Source of the DNA: Bog-113 sp965226755
GTDB taxonomy: Bacteria > Acidobacteriota > Terriglobia > Bryobacterales > Bryobacteraceae
Direction of reading: 5' to 3'
NCBI GenBank assembly: GCA_965226755.1
Contig: CBDDDT010000004.1
Span: 248,001 to 312,000 of the forward strand
DNA: 64,000 nucleotides
Part shown: positions 57,764-64,000 of the stretch, piece by piece
Layout: each line of letters opens with the position of its first letter
Position numbering within the stretch: position 1 is the stretch's first letter
Program-made: the position numbers and the translations under genes
The notes under the pieces: generated by a model
Databases searched by the model: none
The model's input: only the letters and a program-made list of their open reading frames with translations
Told to the model about the DNA's origin: nothing

Positions 57764-58756
57764 TCATTTTCCGAAGTTCGGCGCGAAGCTGAAATTGCAT
57801 CGCTCATCGGTCAGCGTCCGGAGCTGCACAATCCGCCCCGCGCACGTAAACGTCTGGGCGACGGGATCTCCGAAACGCAGATCCGTCAAACGGTAACTCA
57901 CGCTGTTTCCCTCCGTGATCACCCGCCAGACGGGGTATTGCGCAAACTCGATCAGTGCACGGAAATCGCGCTTTTCCCGCAGCAGGGACACCGCCGCGCC
58001 GGGATCGTTCTTATACACCGTTCTTCCCGCGTCCGGATCGAAGGGTTCATTCAGATTGAGCTCGTAGAGCGCGAACCGGCCGGAGGTCTCGACCAGCGCG
58101 TTCCACGCGAACGGACTCAACGGCGTGGGAAACGCCGCCACCCGTCGTGGCGCTTCTCCGGCGTACAAGCGCGCATCCAGCGTCTGGATCGCGCGCGCAT
58201 GCGCCGCGGCGCGGCCACCCTCATAAAAGAGAACGCATATCAGCGCAAACCACGCCGCGCCACGAGGAGGATATGTGCGCTTCGTCTGCCCCATCTCGGA
58301 TTGCAGAAGCCTGCCCAGCAGCGGCGCTCCGGCCATGACCAGCAGAATCGCCCAGATGTAAGGGTCGATCACATAGGTCGTATCCCACGCCAGCCAGCGG
58401 CTGGAGAATGGTTCCAGCAACCGCACCCCATAGTTGTTTGTTAAATCCAACAGCAGATGGGAACCCACCCCCGCCAGCGCCGCTATAAAGCCGCCTAACC
58501 ACGCTGCCGGCTGAGTCCGGTAGATAAGTCTCACCAGGGCCACCGCCGCCAGCGCCAGCACCGGCGCGAAAAAAAGGGAATGCGTGAAATTCCTATGCCA
58601 ATGCAGCAGCGCCGCTTGTCCGCCGAAGCCCGACACCACGTCTATATCCGGTGCGTTCGCCGCCAGCAGCAAAATCGGCGTGGCATGCGGAGTCAGGCGA
58701 TTCAGACCGGCGCGCGACAGAAAATACCCGGTCAGCGAGTGCGTTAGGTTGTCCAT
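57764..58756 (-). CDS. YdjM/DUF457-type metal-dependent membrane hydrolase-like protein
   Basis: 330 residues. MDNLTHSLTGYFLSRAGL is the N-terminal motif of LexA-regulated YdjM-type inner-membrane proteins; ANAPDIDVV, HWHRNFTHSLFFAP and VGSHLLLDLTNNYGVRLLEPFS supply His/Asp residues that may bind metal. About five membrane helices up to residue 195, then a periplasmic or cytosolic beta domain. Function in the cell not known. Confidence 0.85.
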   Translation of the reverse strand: MDNLTHSLTGYFLSRAGLNRLTPHATPILLLAANAPDIDVVSGFGGQAALLHWHRNFTHSLFFAPVLALAAVALVRLIYRTQPAAWLGGFIAALAGVGSHLLLDLTNNYGVRLLEPFSSRWLAWDTTYVIDPYIWAILLVMAGAPLLGRLLQSEMGQTKRTYPPRGAAWFALICVLFYEGGRAAAHARAIQTLDARLYAGEAPRRVAAFPTPLSPFAWNALVETSGRFALYELNLNEPFDPDAGRTVYKNDPGAAVSLLREKRDFRALIEFAQYPVWRVITEGNSVSYRLTDLRFGDPVAQTFTCAGRIVQLRTLTDERCNFSFAPNFGK

Positions 58757-58762
58757 CGCGGC

Positions 58763-59404
58763 TCACTTCTCCGCGGATTGCACTTCGCGAATCGCGATGC
58801 TCCTGAACATCACCAGAGTGTCCCGATCGTGCAGTTGCAGGCCGATCGGTCCCGTCAGAGCCCGCGCCGGATCGCCCGCGGATTGCGACACCATCTCGCC
58901 ATTCACCAGCACTTGAATCCCGGAGTGCCGCACCCGGATCTCGATCTTGTTCCAGTCGTTCGCCTTCACCGGACCGTCCTTGGCGTGATCGAAAAGGTAC
59001 ACGCTCCCGGTATGGAACGGATCGCCTGCCTCGTTCTCCAGCTGAATCTCGTATCCGATGTGCGACGGGGTTTTGGTAGCGTCCCAGTCCGGCGGGACTG
59101 CATATTTCGCTCGCGACGTATCCCGAATCGAGATGCCGCTGTTGCCGTTGTGCCGCAGCCAGTATTCCGCGCGCAGATCAAACTCATCGAAAGTGCGCTG
59201 CGTGTAAAGCCAGGATTGGTCGTGGCTAGTTTTCAAGTTGCGCTGGCCCACCAGCAACCCGTCGCTGGTCACATTCCAGAGCCCATCCCCGATGACCTCC
59301 CAGCCGCCCAGGTCTCGTCCGTTGAAAAGCGGTTTGAACCCGGCTTCCGCGCTCCACGCGCGAACACTCGAGAGCAGAATTAGAATCACCAGGGAAGCGC
59401 GCAT
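58763..59404 (-). CDS. Exported DUF1080 (3-keto-disaccharide hydrolase-like) protein
   Basis: 213 residues with signal peptide ASLVILILLSSVRAWSAEA. The concanavalin-like DUF1080 fold is seen in FKPLFNGRDLGGWEV, DEFDLRAEYWLRHNGNSGISIR, GYEIQLENEAGDP and VKANDWNKIEIRVRHSGIQVLVNGE. Family members occur widely in acidobacteria and planctomycetes and some cleave 3-keto-glycosides; here the role is inferred. Six nt downstream lies the YdjM-like gene. Confidence 0.87.
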   Translation of the reverse strand: MRASLVILILLSSVRAWSAEAGFKPLFNGRDLGGWEVIGDGLWNVTSDGLLVGQRNLKTSHDQSWLYTQRTFDEFDLRAEYWLRHNGNSGISIRDTSRAKYAVPPDWDATKTPSHIGYEIQLENEAGDPFHTGSVYLFDHAKDGPVKANDWNKIEIRVRHSGIQVLVNGEMVSQSAGDPARALTGPIGLQLHDRDTLVMFRSIAIREVQSAEK

Positions 59405-59515
59405 GGCGGAAGGTTGGATTTACGTTGAAGATTATCAGATCCGCGGGGGAGAAACCCGGCGATGACGGGGGAGATCATCGCCGGGCTCGCTTCACCTTCC
59501 CGGAAAGCCGGTTTG

Positions 59516-60121
59516 CTAGGCCACCTTCTGCATGGGATTCTGCATCGGAGGTCGGAGCACCTTCCTCGCCTTGGGCCGCGGCGTAATGCACGTCACCTTC
59601 GAGTAGTTGTCCGGCAACGCCTTCAGGATCTTCCCGCCGAAGTACTCGTCCAGAGGATACAAAGCGTAAGGCTCCAGTTCCCGGTACACTCTGCCAAGTT
59701 TCTGCTGAATCCGGTAGATCGCGTGGAAAAACGTCCCGCGATCGATCTTCATCTGCCGGCAGCAAAGACGCCAGTCGGCGCCCAGAAGATAGTGAAACCG
59801 GAAGATTTTGTGCTCGAACTCATCGAGCACCCTCCGGGTCACCAGCGTGAAGTCGGCCGCGAACTCTTCGTTCCGCCGTCCCCACGTGCGAACGCCTCCG
59901 CCGCGCCCGCTCTCGCAAAACTGCCAGGTCACCTTGCTCACCTGCTTCTCTCGATTCACGCAGTCCCGAAAGCGCGCATAGCAGGCGCGAAATATCGCTC
60001 TCAGAACACAATTGCAGGGAGATGCGTCCCCCTTTCGGATCGTGCGCCGCAGTCCATCTCCATGGCAAAGCGTGCACGTTGCGTTCGCGAGCGCCAGCGT
60101 TTCTGAACGGTTCCATTCCAT
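59516..60121 (-). CDS. Cys-rich putative DNA-binding protein of unknown family
   Basis: 201 residues from ATG 60121 (SD GAGGAAG). The N-terminus has CTLCHGDGLRR and, 14 residues later, PCNCVLRA, together a possible DnaJ-like zinc site. Further on, FEHKIFRFHYLLGADWRLCC and KIDRGTFFHAIYRIQQKLGRVY resemble a sigma-region-4-like or terminase-like helix-turn-helix. No recognised family. Divergent from the repressor at 60400, with a 278-nt AT-rich gap between them; a phage- or plasmid-derived pair is possible. 111 nt separate it from the next gene. Confidence 0.55.
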   Translation of the reverse strand: MEWNRSETLALANATCTLCHGDGLRRTIRKGDASPCNCVLRAIFRACYARFRDCVNREKQVSKVTWQFCESGRGGGVRTWGRRNEEFAADFTLVTRRVLDEFEHKIFRFHYLLGADWRLCCRQMKIDRGTFFHAIYRIQQKLGRVYRELEPYALYPLDEYFGGKILKALPDNYSKVTCITPRPKARKVLRPPMQNPMQKVA

Positions 60122-60334
60122 TGTCGAATCTTCCTCCCAGGGCACACATTTCTTCGATCGAATCGAATATGTGTTCCCGTTTAAACCTGCTCTAAATTTA
60201 GTTTTACGTTCAGATTCGTCAATTGGAAAAGAAGGAGGTAGCGGCTTTCAAAGCGGCTTTCTAGCCCCAAATCATTGAAGCGGATCGATTTAAATTAGGT
60301 TCCCCGCCTAAAAAATATTCGAGCAAAAATTGTG

Positions 60335-60384
60335 CTATATCCCACAATCAATAAAGCAGTAGTACCTATTTCAGTGGGAAATAG
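60335..60384. promoter_or_regulatory. Inverted repeat, candidate operator
   Basis: CTATATCCCAC (60335-60345) and GTGGGAAATAG (60374-60384) form an 11-bp inverted repeat with one mismatch and a 28-nt spacer, 15 nt before the repressor start. The surrounding 60122-60399 is AT-rich compared with the rest of the window and has no gene. Confidence 0.5.
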
Positions 60385-60399
60385 TTCGATGGGGTGGCG

Positions 60400-61062
60400 A
60401 TGACGTTTGGAGAAATGAATGGAAAGTTGGTCTCTCTGGTCAAAGAACGTGTGCACAATGGCGAGCTTACAGAGAGTCATCTGGCCCGCTTGACCGGCGT
60501 TTCACAGCCACATATCCATAATGTGTTGAAAGGAGTCCGGCTCCTCTCAACGGAATTAGCGGACGAAATTCTTCGGCAATTGCGCATCAACGCCGCGGAT
60601 CTATTCGGGCGCCATGATCCGGCGCCCTTTTGCGCCGTACCCATGCTGGCCGGCTTTCTCGGACCCGATATGTCGGATTTCGTTCCTCATCGCGTCCAGG
60701 GGAATGCGTTTGTTCCCGCGCAAATCGCGGAACAGGCCGCCTCTCCGCTGGCCGCGCGTTTGTCCTTCGACCCGGGGTGTTTCCCACGCTTCCAAAGCGG
60801 CGACACCGTTCTGATCGATCAGGGCGAATCCGCGCGCGTCACAATCGTACGCGACGGAACTTATGTGGTCATGACTCCCTCCGGACCACGGTTGCGCTAC
60901 ATTCGGCTCGGCGATTCGCGGCTCTATCTTCCAGCCGAGGATTCGGTCGCCAGCCCCGCGCGCTGGGAGTCGGTCCTGCTCGACGGATCATCTCTCTTAC
61001 GTTTGGTTCGGGGACGCGTGGTCTGGATCAGCCGTCAGTTGCCCGGAGAACTCGTCTGCTGA
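60400..61062 (+). CDS. CI/LexA-like repressor with XRE HTH and inactive S24-like domain
   Basis: 220 residues from ATG 60400 (GTG at 60394 also possible). HTH in residues about 15-65: ESHLARLTGVSQPHIHNVLKGVR. The C-terminal part (about 110-200) has the S24 shape GCFPRFQSGDTVLIDQGE, GTYVVMTPSG and LYLPAEDS. At the place of the catalytic Ser-Met there is Gly-Cys, and the catalytic Lys is Arg (RLRYIRLG), so self-cleavage is unlikely. Probably dimerises and binds an operator, perhaps the inverted repeat at 60335-60384. Overlaps the convergent GT4 gene end by 28 nt. Confidence 0.75.
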   Translation: MTFGEMNGKLVSLVKERVHNGELTESHLARLTGVSQPHIHNVLKGVRLLSTELADEILRQLRINAADLFGRHDPAPFCAVPMLAGFLGPDMSDFVPHRVQGNAFVPAQIAEQAASPLAARLSFDPGCFPRFQSGDTVLIDQGESARVTIVRDGTYVVMTPSGPRLRYIRLGDSRLYLPAEDSVASPARWESVLLDGSSLLRLVRGRVVWISRQLPGELVC

Positions 61063-62231
61063 CGGCGCGCCGCCCCAGGCTGACCCGCCTCTTCATAAAC
61101 CTTTAATGTCTCTTCCGCCGCGCGCAACCAACTGAAGCTTTTGGCGCGCGCTTTCCCTCGCGTGATCAGCGAAATCCGCAGTTCGTCGTCGCACAGCACT
61201 TCCCGAATGCCGCGAGCGATGTCGAAAACGTTCTCCGGGTTCACGATCATCGCCGCGTCTCCCACCACTTCCGGAAGCGAGCTCACGCCGGAGGTGACCA
61301 CTGGCGTGCCCGACGCCATCGCTTCCAGCGGCGGCAAACCGAAACCCTCGTAGAGCGATGGAAACACAAAGGCGGTCGCCAGTTCGTAAATCACGCGCAG
61401 CGTATCGAACGGAACAAACCCAAGAAACCGAACGCAATGTTCGACACGGCTCTGGATCACCGCCCGCCGCACCTCTGGATGCTGATGTATTTCGTCGCCG
61501 ATAATGATCAGCCGCAGCGAATGAAACACCGGGTGCTCGGCCAGTTCCTGGCGCACCACGGCGAAGCCTTCCACCATCCGGGGAATGTTCTTCTGCGGCC
61601 GGATATGGCCGACATAAAGCAGAAAAGGATAGTGGATTTGGTAGCGCTCCAGAATCCGGCGTCTCTCGAGCGTGCGGCTCTCCGGTCCTGCCGCCCGCGA
61701 ATCGGCCGGAAGACCGGCATGCAGAAAGCTGGGATCGAGCGCGTTATAGATCGTCACCACGCGGTGTTCCGGCAATCCCGTCAGATTCGCCAGATCCCGC
61801 CGCGTGGCCCCGGACACCGCGATTACCCGCGCGGCCCTCGATACTCCCCTCAAAAACCGATACCGCCGCAATTGGTGCAGCCACGACGGCGACGGATCGA
61901 AAAGAACGTTGCTCAGATCGTGCGCCGTCACCACATACGGTCGGGGCAGCAGCAGCGGGACCCGATTCAGCGGGATATGCGTCAGGTCCACATCCAGATT
62001 TCGAATCAGCCAGGGCAGGGAAGCGTGGTCGAAGCGGTTCCGGTCGCTGGTGGTATGCGCAACCGGGCGAAAGTTGCCCGGCAGACCGCGGAACAACGCG
62101 TGCTCCCCCGGCGGGCCGATCAGCAAAAATTCGTGGCCGCTCCCGGTCTGCCCCAGCGCCCGGACCAGGTTCCGGATATACGTTCCAATTCCGAAATCGC
62201 GAATGCGCCGGACGTCAATCGCGATCCGCAC
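61035..62231 (-). CDS. Glycosyltransferase family 4
   Basis: 398 residues, GT-B fold. N-terminal IAIDVRRIRDFGIGTYIRNLVRAL, donor-site segments LYVGHIRPQKNIPRMVEGF and FVFPSLYEGFGLPPLEAMASGTPVV with the E-x7-E motif, and VSSLPEVVGDAAMIVNPEN. Retaining transferase of a nucleotide-sugar; acceptor unknown, perhaps surface polysaccharide. 12 nt after the glyA end on the same strand. Confidence 0.92.
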   Translation of the reverse strand: MRIAIDVRRIRDFGIGTYIRNLVRALGQTGSGHEFLLIGPPGEHALFRGLPGNFRPVAHTTSDRNRFDHASLPWLIRNLDVDLTHIPLNRVPLLLPRPYVVTAHDLSNVLFDPSPSWLHQLRRYRFLRGVSRAARVIAVSGATRRDLANLTGLPEHRVVTIYNALDPSFLHAGLPADSRAAGPESRTLERRRILERYQIHYPFLLYVGHIRPQKNIPRMVEGFAVVRQELAEHPVFHSLRLIIIGDEIHQHPEVRRAVIQSRVEHCVRFLGFVPFDTLRVIYELATAFVFPSLYEGFGLPPLEAMASGTPVVTSGVSSLPEVVGDAAMIVNPENVFDIARGIREVLCDDELRISLITRGKARAKSFSWLRAAEETLKVYEEAGQPGAARRQQTSSPGN

Positions 62232-62243
62232 GGATTCCGCGAC

Positions 62244-63518
62244 CTACGCTTGCACCGATTCCAGCTTCCACTGATAGAGCGGAAAACGCTCCGTCATGAT
62301 CTCGACGCGCCGCCGCACCGCTTGGGCTGTCTCGGCCGATTCGATATCGTTCAGCACCTCCGCGATCAGATGCGCCACTTCCCGCATCTCCGGCTCCCGG
62401 AATCCCCGCGTCGTGACTGCCGGACTGCCTAACCTGATCCCGCTCGGATTCAGCGGGGGATTCGGGTCGAACGGAATCGTATTCTTGTTGACCGTGATCC
62501 GCGCCCGGTCCAAAGCCGATTCGGCTTCTTTCCCTCGCACGCCTTTCGAAAAGATGTCGATCAGCATCACGTGGGTGTCCGTCCCGCCGGACACTACCCG
62601 AAATCCTTCGTCCTGCATACCCTGCGCCAGTTCCTTCGCGTTGCTGAGAACTTGCCGCTGGTATTCGACGAACTCGGGCTTCGCCGCTTCCAGGAAGCAG
62701 ACCGCCTTGCCGGCGATGACATGCACCAGCGGGCCGCCTTGCGCGCCGGGAAATACGTTCTGATCGATCGCTTTTCCGTACTTCTCGCGCGCCAGTATGA
62801 GTCCGGCCCGCGGTCCCCGCAGGGTCTTGTGCGTGGTCGTCGTCACGATATCGGCGTACTCGCAAGGGTTCGGATGCAAACCCGCCGCCACCAATCCGGA
62901 AAAGTGCGCCATATCCACCAGAAGAAGCGCGCCCACCTCATCCGCAATCTCCCGGAAACGCGCGAAATCCCAGGTCCGCGAATACGCGCTGCCCCCCGCG
63001 ATGATCATCTTCGGACGGTGTTCGTGGGCTGTCGCCAGAAGGTCGTCGAAGTCGATCCGCTCGTCCTCTTTCCGCACCTTGTACGAAACCACGTTGTACA
63101 GCTTGCCGGAGAAATTTAGTTTGTGCCCGTGCGTCAGGTGGCCGCCATGCGCCAGATCCAGCCCCATGATGGTGTCTCCCGGCGAAAGCACCGCCCCAAA
63201 TGCGGCGGAGTTGGCCTGCGAACCCGAATGCGGCTGGACATTCACATATTCGGCCCCGAACAGTTTCTTAGCCCGCTCGCGCGCCAGGTTCTCCACGATA
63301 TCCGCGTACTCGCACCCGCCGTAATAACGCTTTCCGGGATACCCTTCGGCGTACTTGTTCGTGAAAATGCTTCCGACCGCTTCAAGCACCGCCTCCGACG
63401 TGAAATTCTCGCTGGCGATGAGTTCGATCTGCGAATGCTGCCGTTCGGTTTCGTGCCGGATGGCGTCGAAAATGTCGGGATCCACGACAGACAAAGGACG
63501 GGCCATCGGGTTATTCAT
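62244..63518 (-). CDS. glyA: Serine hydroxymethyltransferase
   Basis: Converts serine and THF to glycine and 5,10-methylene-THF; PLP enzyme of the cytosol. 424 residues, full length. QIELIASENFTSEAVLEA, YAEGYPGKRYYGGCEYAD, PHSGSQANSAAFGA and the PLP-Lys motif TTTTHKTLRGPRAGLI are all present. Supplies one-carbon units to metF at 56826-57719. ATG 63518; the next gene upstream ends at 63552. Confidence 0.97.
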   Translation of the reverse strand: MNNPMARPLSVVDPDIFDAIRHETERQHSQIELIASENFTSEAVLEAVGSIFTNKYAEGYPGKRYYGGCEYADIVENLARERAKKLFGAEYVNVQPHSGSQANSAAFGAVLSPGDTIMGLDLAHGGHLTHGHKLNFSGKLYNVVSYKVRKEDERIDFDDLLATAHEHRPKMIIAGGSAYSRTWDFARFREIADEVGALLLVDMAHFSGLVAAGLHPNPCEYADIVTTTTHKTLRGPRAGLILAREKYGKAIDQNVFPGAQGGPLVHVIAGKAVCFLEAAKPEFVEYQRQVLSNAKELAQGMQDEGFRVVSGGTDTHVMLIDIFSKGVRGKEAESALDRARITVNKNTIPFDPNPPLNPSGIRLGSPAVTTRGFREPEMREVAHLIAEVLNDIESAETAQAVRRRVEIMTERFPLYQWKLESVQA

Positions 63519-63551
63519 AGCTGGTAAGACGAGGATATCAGGTAGGCCCCT

Positions 63552-64000
63552 TTACAAACCGGGGGCGTGCCGCACCACCATGCACGTTCGCTCAATGCGC
63601 ACATGGAACGGTTCGCTCTGGTCGTTATCCGCAAATGGCGGGGTGATTTGCCCGGCCGGACAATCCACCAGATCCAGAAGCCAGGGCGCTCGCCCGCCAT
63701 AGCGGCCCAGCAGCTTTGCATCCTCCGCATTTCCCAGATCCCGCGCCCAAATGATCTTCTGCGTCTCGATATCCGGCAGGTTCGCGATCCACGGATAGTA
63801 AATGTTGGGGGCGTCGAACCGCACAAACACCACCGCGCGCTGATCCTGCGCGAGGACTTTTCGCTCCACCGTCGAACGCAGCCTGTCTTCCGGGTACTCG
63901 CAATACCAGACCGCCCGCATCTTCTTCAGCTTCCCGGGTAGCGCGGGCTCGATCGCGCGACCCACGCCGGGGATGATCAGACAAATGATCCCCGCGGCTA
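63552..64000 (-). CDS. C-terminal part of a membrane protein, cut by the window end
   Basis: The frame is open from 64000 to the stop at 63552. Its first visible residues AAGIICLIIPGVGRAIEP form a membrane helix, followed by a soluble part: MRAVWYCEYPEDRLRSTV, VVFVRFDAPNIYYPWIANLPD, IIWARDLGNAEDAKLLG and PWLLDLVDC. This is the usual layout of the C-terminal soluble tail of a multi-helix glycosyltransferase, but with most of the gene missing I cannot name it. A GTG at 63965 exists but would leave out the helix. Confidence 0.6.
   Translation of the reverse strand, partial: AAGIICLIIPGVGRAIEPALPGKLKKMRAVWYCEYPEDRLRSTVERKVLAQDQRAVVFVRFDAPNIYYPWIANLPDIETQKIIWARDLGNAEDAKLLGRYGGRAPWLLDLVDCPAGQITPPFADNDQSEPFHVRIERTCMVVRHAPGL

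Noticed and set aside
59516..61062. Intact prophage around the CI-like repressor
   Set aside because: No integrase, terminase, capsid or lysis gene nearby; flanks are ordinary chromosomal genes (DUF1080, GT4, glyA).

Overview
The window is a high-GC chromosomal segment from a Gram-negative soil-type bacterium, most likely an acidobacterium of the Bryobacter/Solibacter group. That assignment is an inference. It rests on the large secreted SBBP-repeat protein ending in the Solibacter-type TIGR03437 domain, several signal-peptide-bearing beta-propellers and DUF1080-type proteins, a divergent Hfq, LytTR and TonB genes, and the strong anti-SD end of the 16S rRNA. Almost all genes are housekeeping or catabolic. 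I see no insertion sequence, intact prophage or CRISPR array.

Layout. 1-1766: an SDR without the catalytic Tyr, coupled to a renalase-like flavoprotein. 1856-12600: glnA with its own promoter and terminator, a secreted GH-like protein with three Fn3 domains, glutamine-dependent nadE, a YncE-propeller/phosphoesterase fusion and a GH57 glucanase. 12657-17679: a SYLF-domain protein, an EgtD-family methyltransferase, and a CBS - cystathionine gamma-enzyme - TSUP transporter operon for sulfur amino acids. 17834-23860: a Spy/LTXXQ protein, tRNA-Ser(UGA), then a minus-strand locus of two secreted paralogous subunits, a PapD-like chaperone and an 834-residue usher-like outer-membrane protein. This locus is bounded by a decayed repeat of the Spy gene 3' end. 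23940-32628: SBBP protein, Hfq-like protein, thioesterase, TPR, ssb, HhH protein, a LytS/LytTR two-component pair and a PQQ quinoprotein.

32629-35842: a frameshifted lipoprotein gene, murQ, murA and a rhodanese, all overlapping. 37071-41552: a vitamin B12 operon with a cobalamin riboswitch, a frameshifted TonB receptor, PduO adenosyltransferase, a DUF6580-like membrane protein and a BtuF-like protein. 41673-47709: response regulator, SH3 lipoprotein, DUF2721, ispF-ispD, PIN-TRAM and dinB. 47775-53676: a complete rrn operon (16S, tRNA-Ala, tRNA-Ile, 23S, 5S) with terminator. 53729-64000: an NHL propeller, two small unknown genes, a TIM-barrel protein, a zinc-ribbon membrane protein, metF, a YdjM-type membrane protein, DUF1080, a Cys-rich unknown opposite a LexA/CI-like repressor, GT4, glyA and a truncated membrane protein.

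The most interesting region is 18626-23404. Gene order (subunit, subunit, chaperone, usher) matches archaic chaperone-usher (Csu-type) fimbriae, but the usher carries a copper-amine-oxidase-N-like front and B-type/CnaB-like C-terminal domains, and the chaperone seems to start at ACG. It could be an undescribed acidobacterial surface-fibre assembly system. Two genes (35196-35842 and 39147-41362) each need two one-base corrections to be read through, so either assembly indels or recent pseudogenes should be considered.
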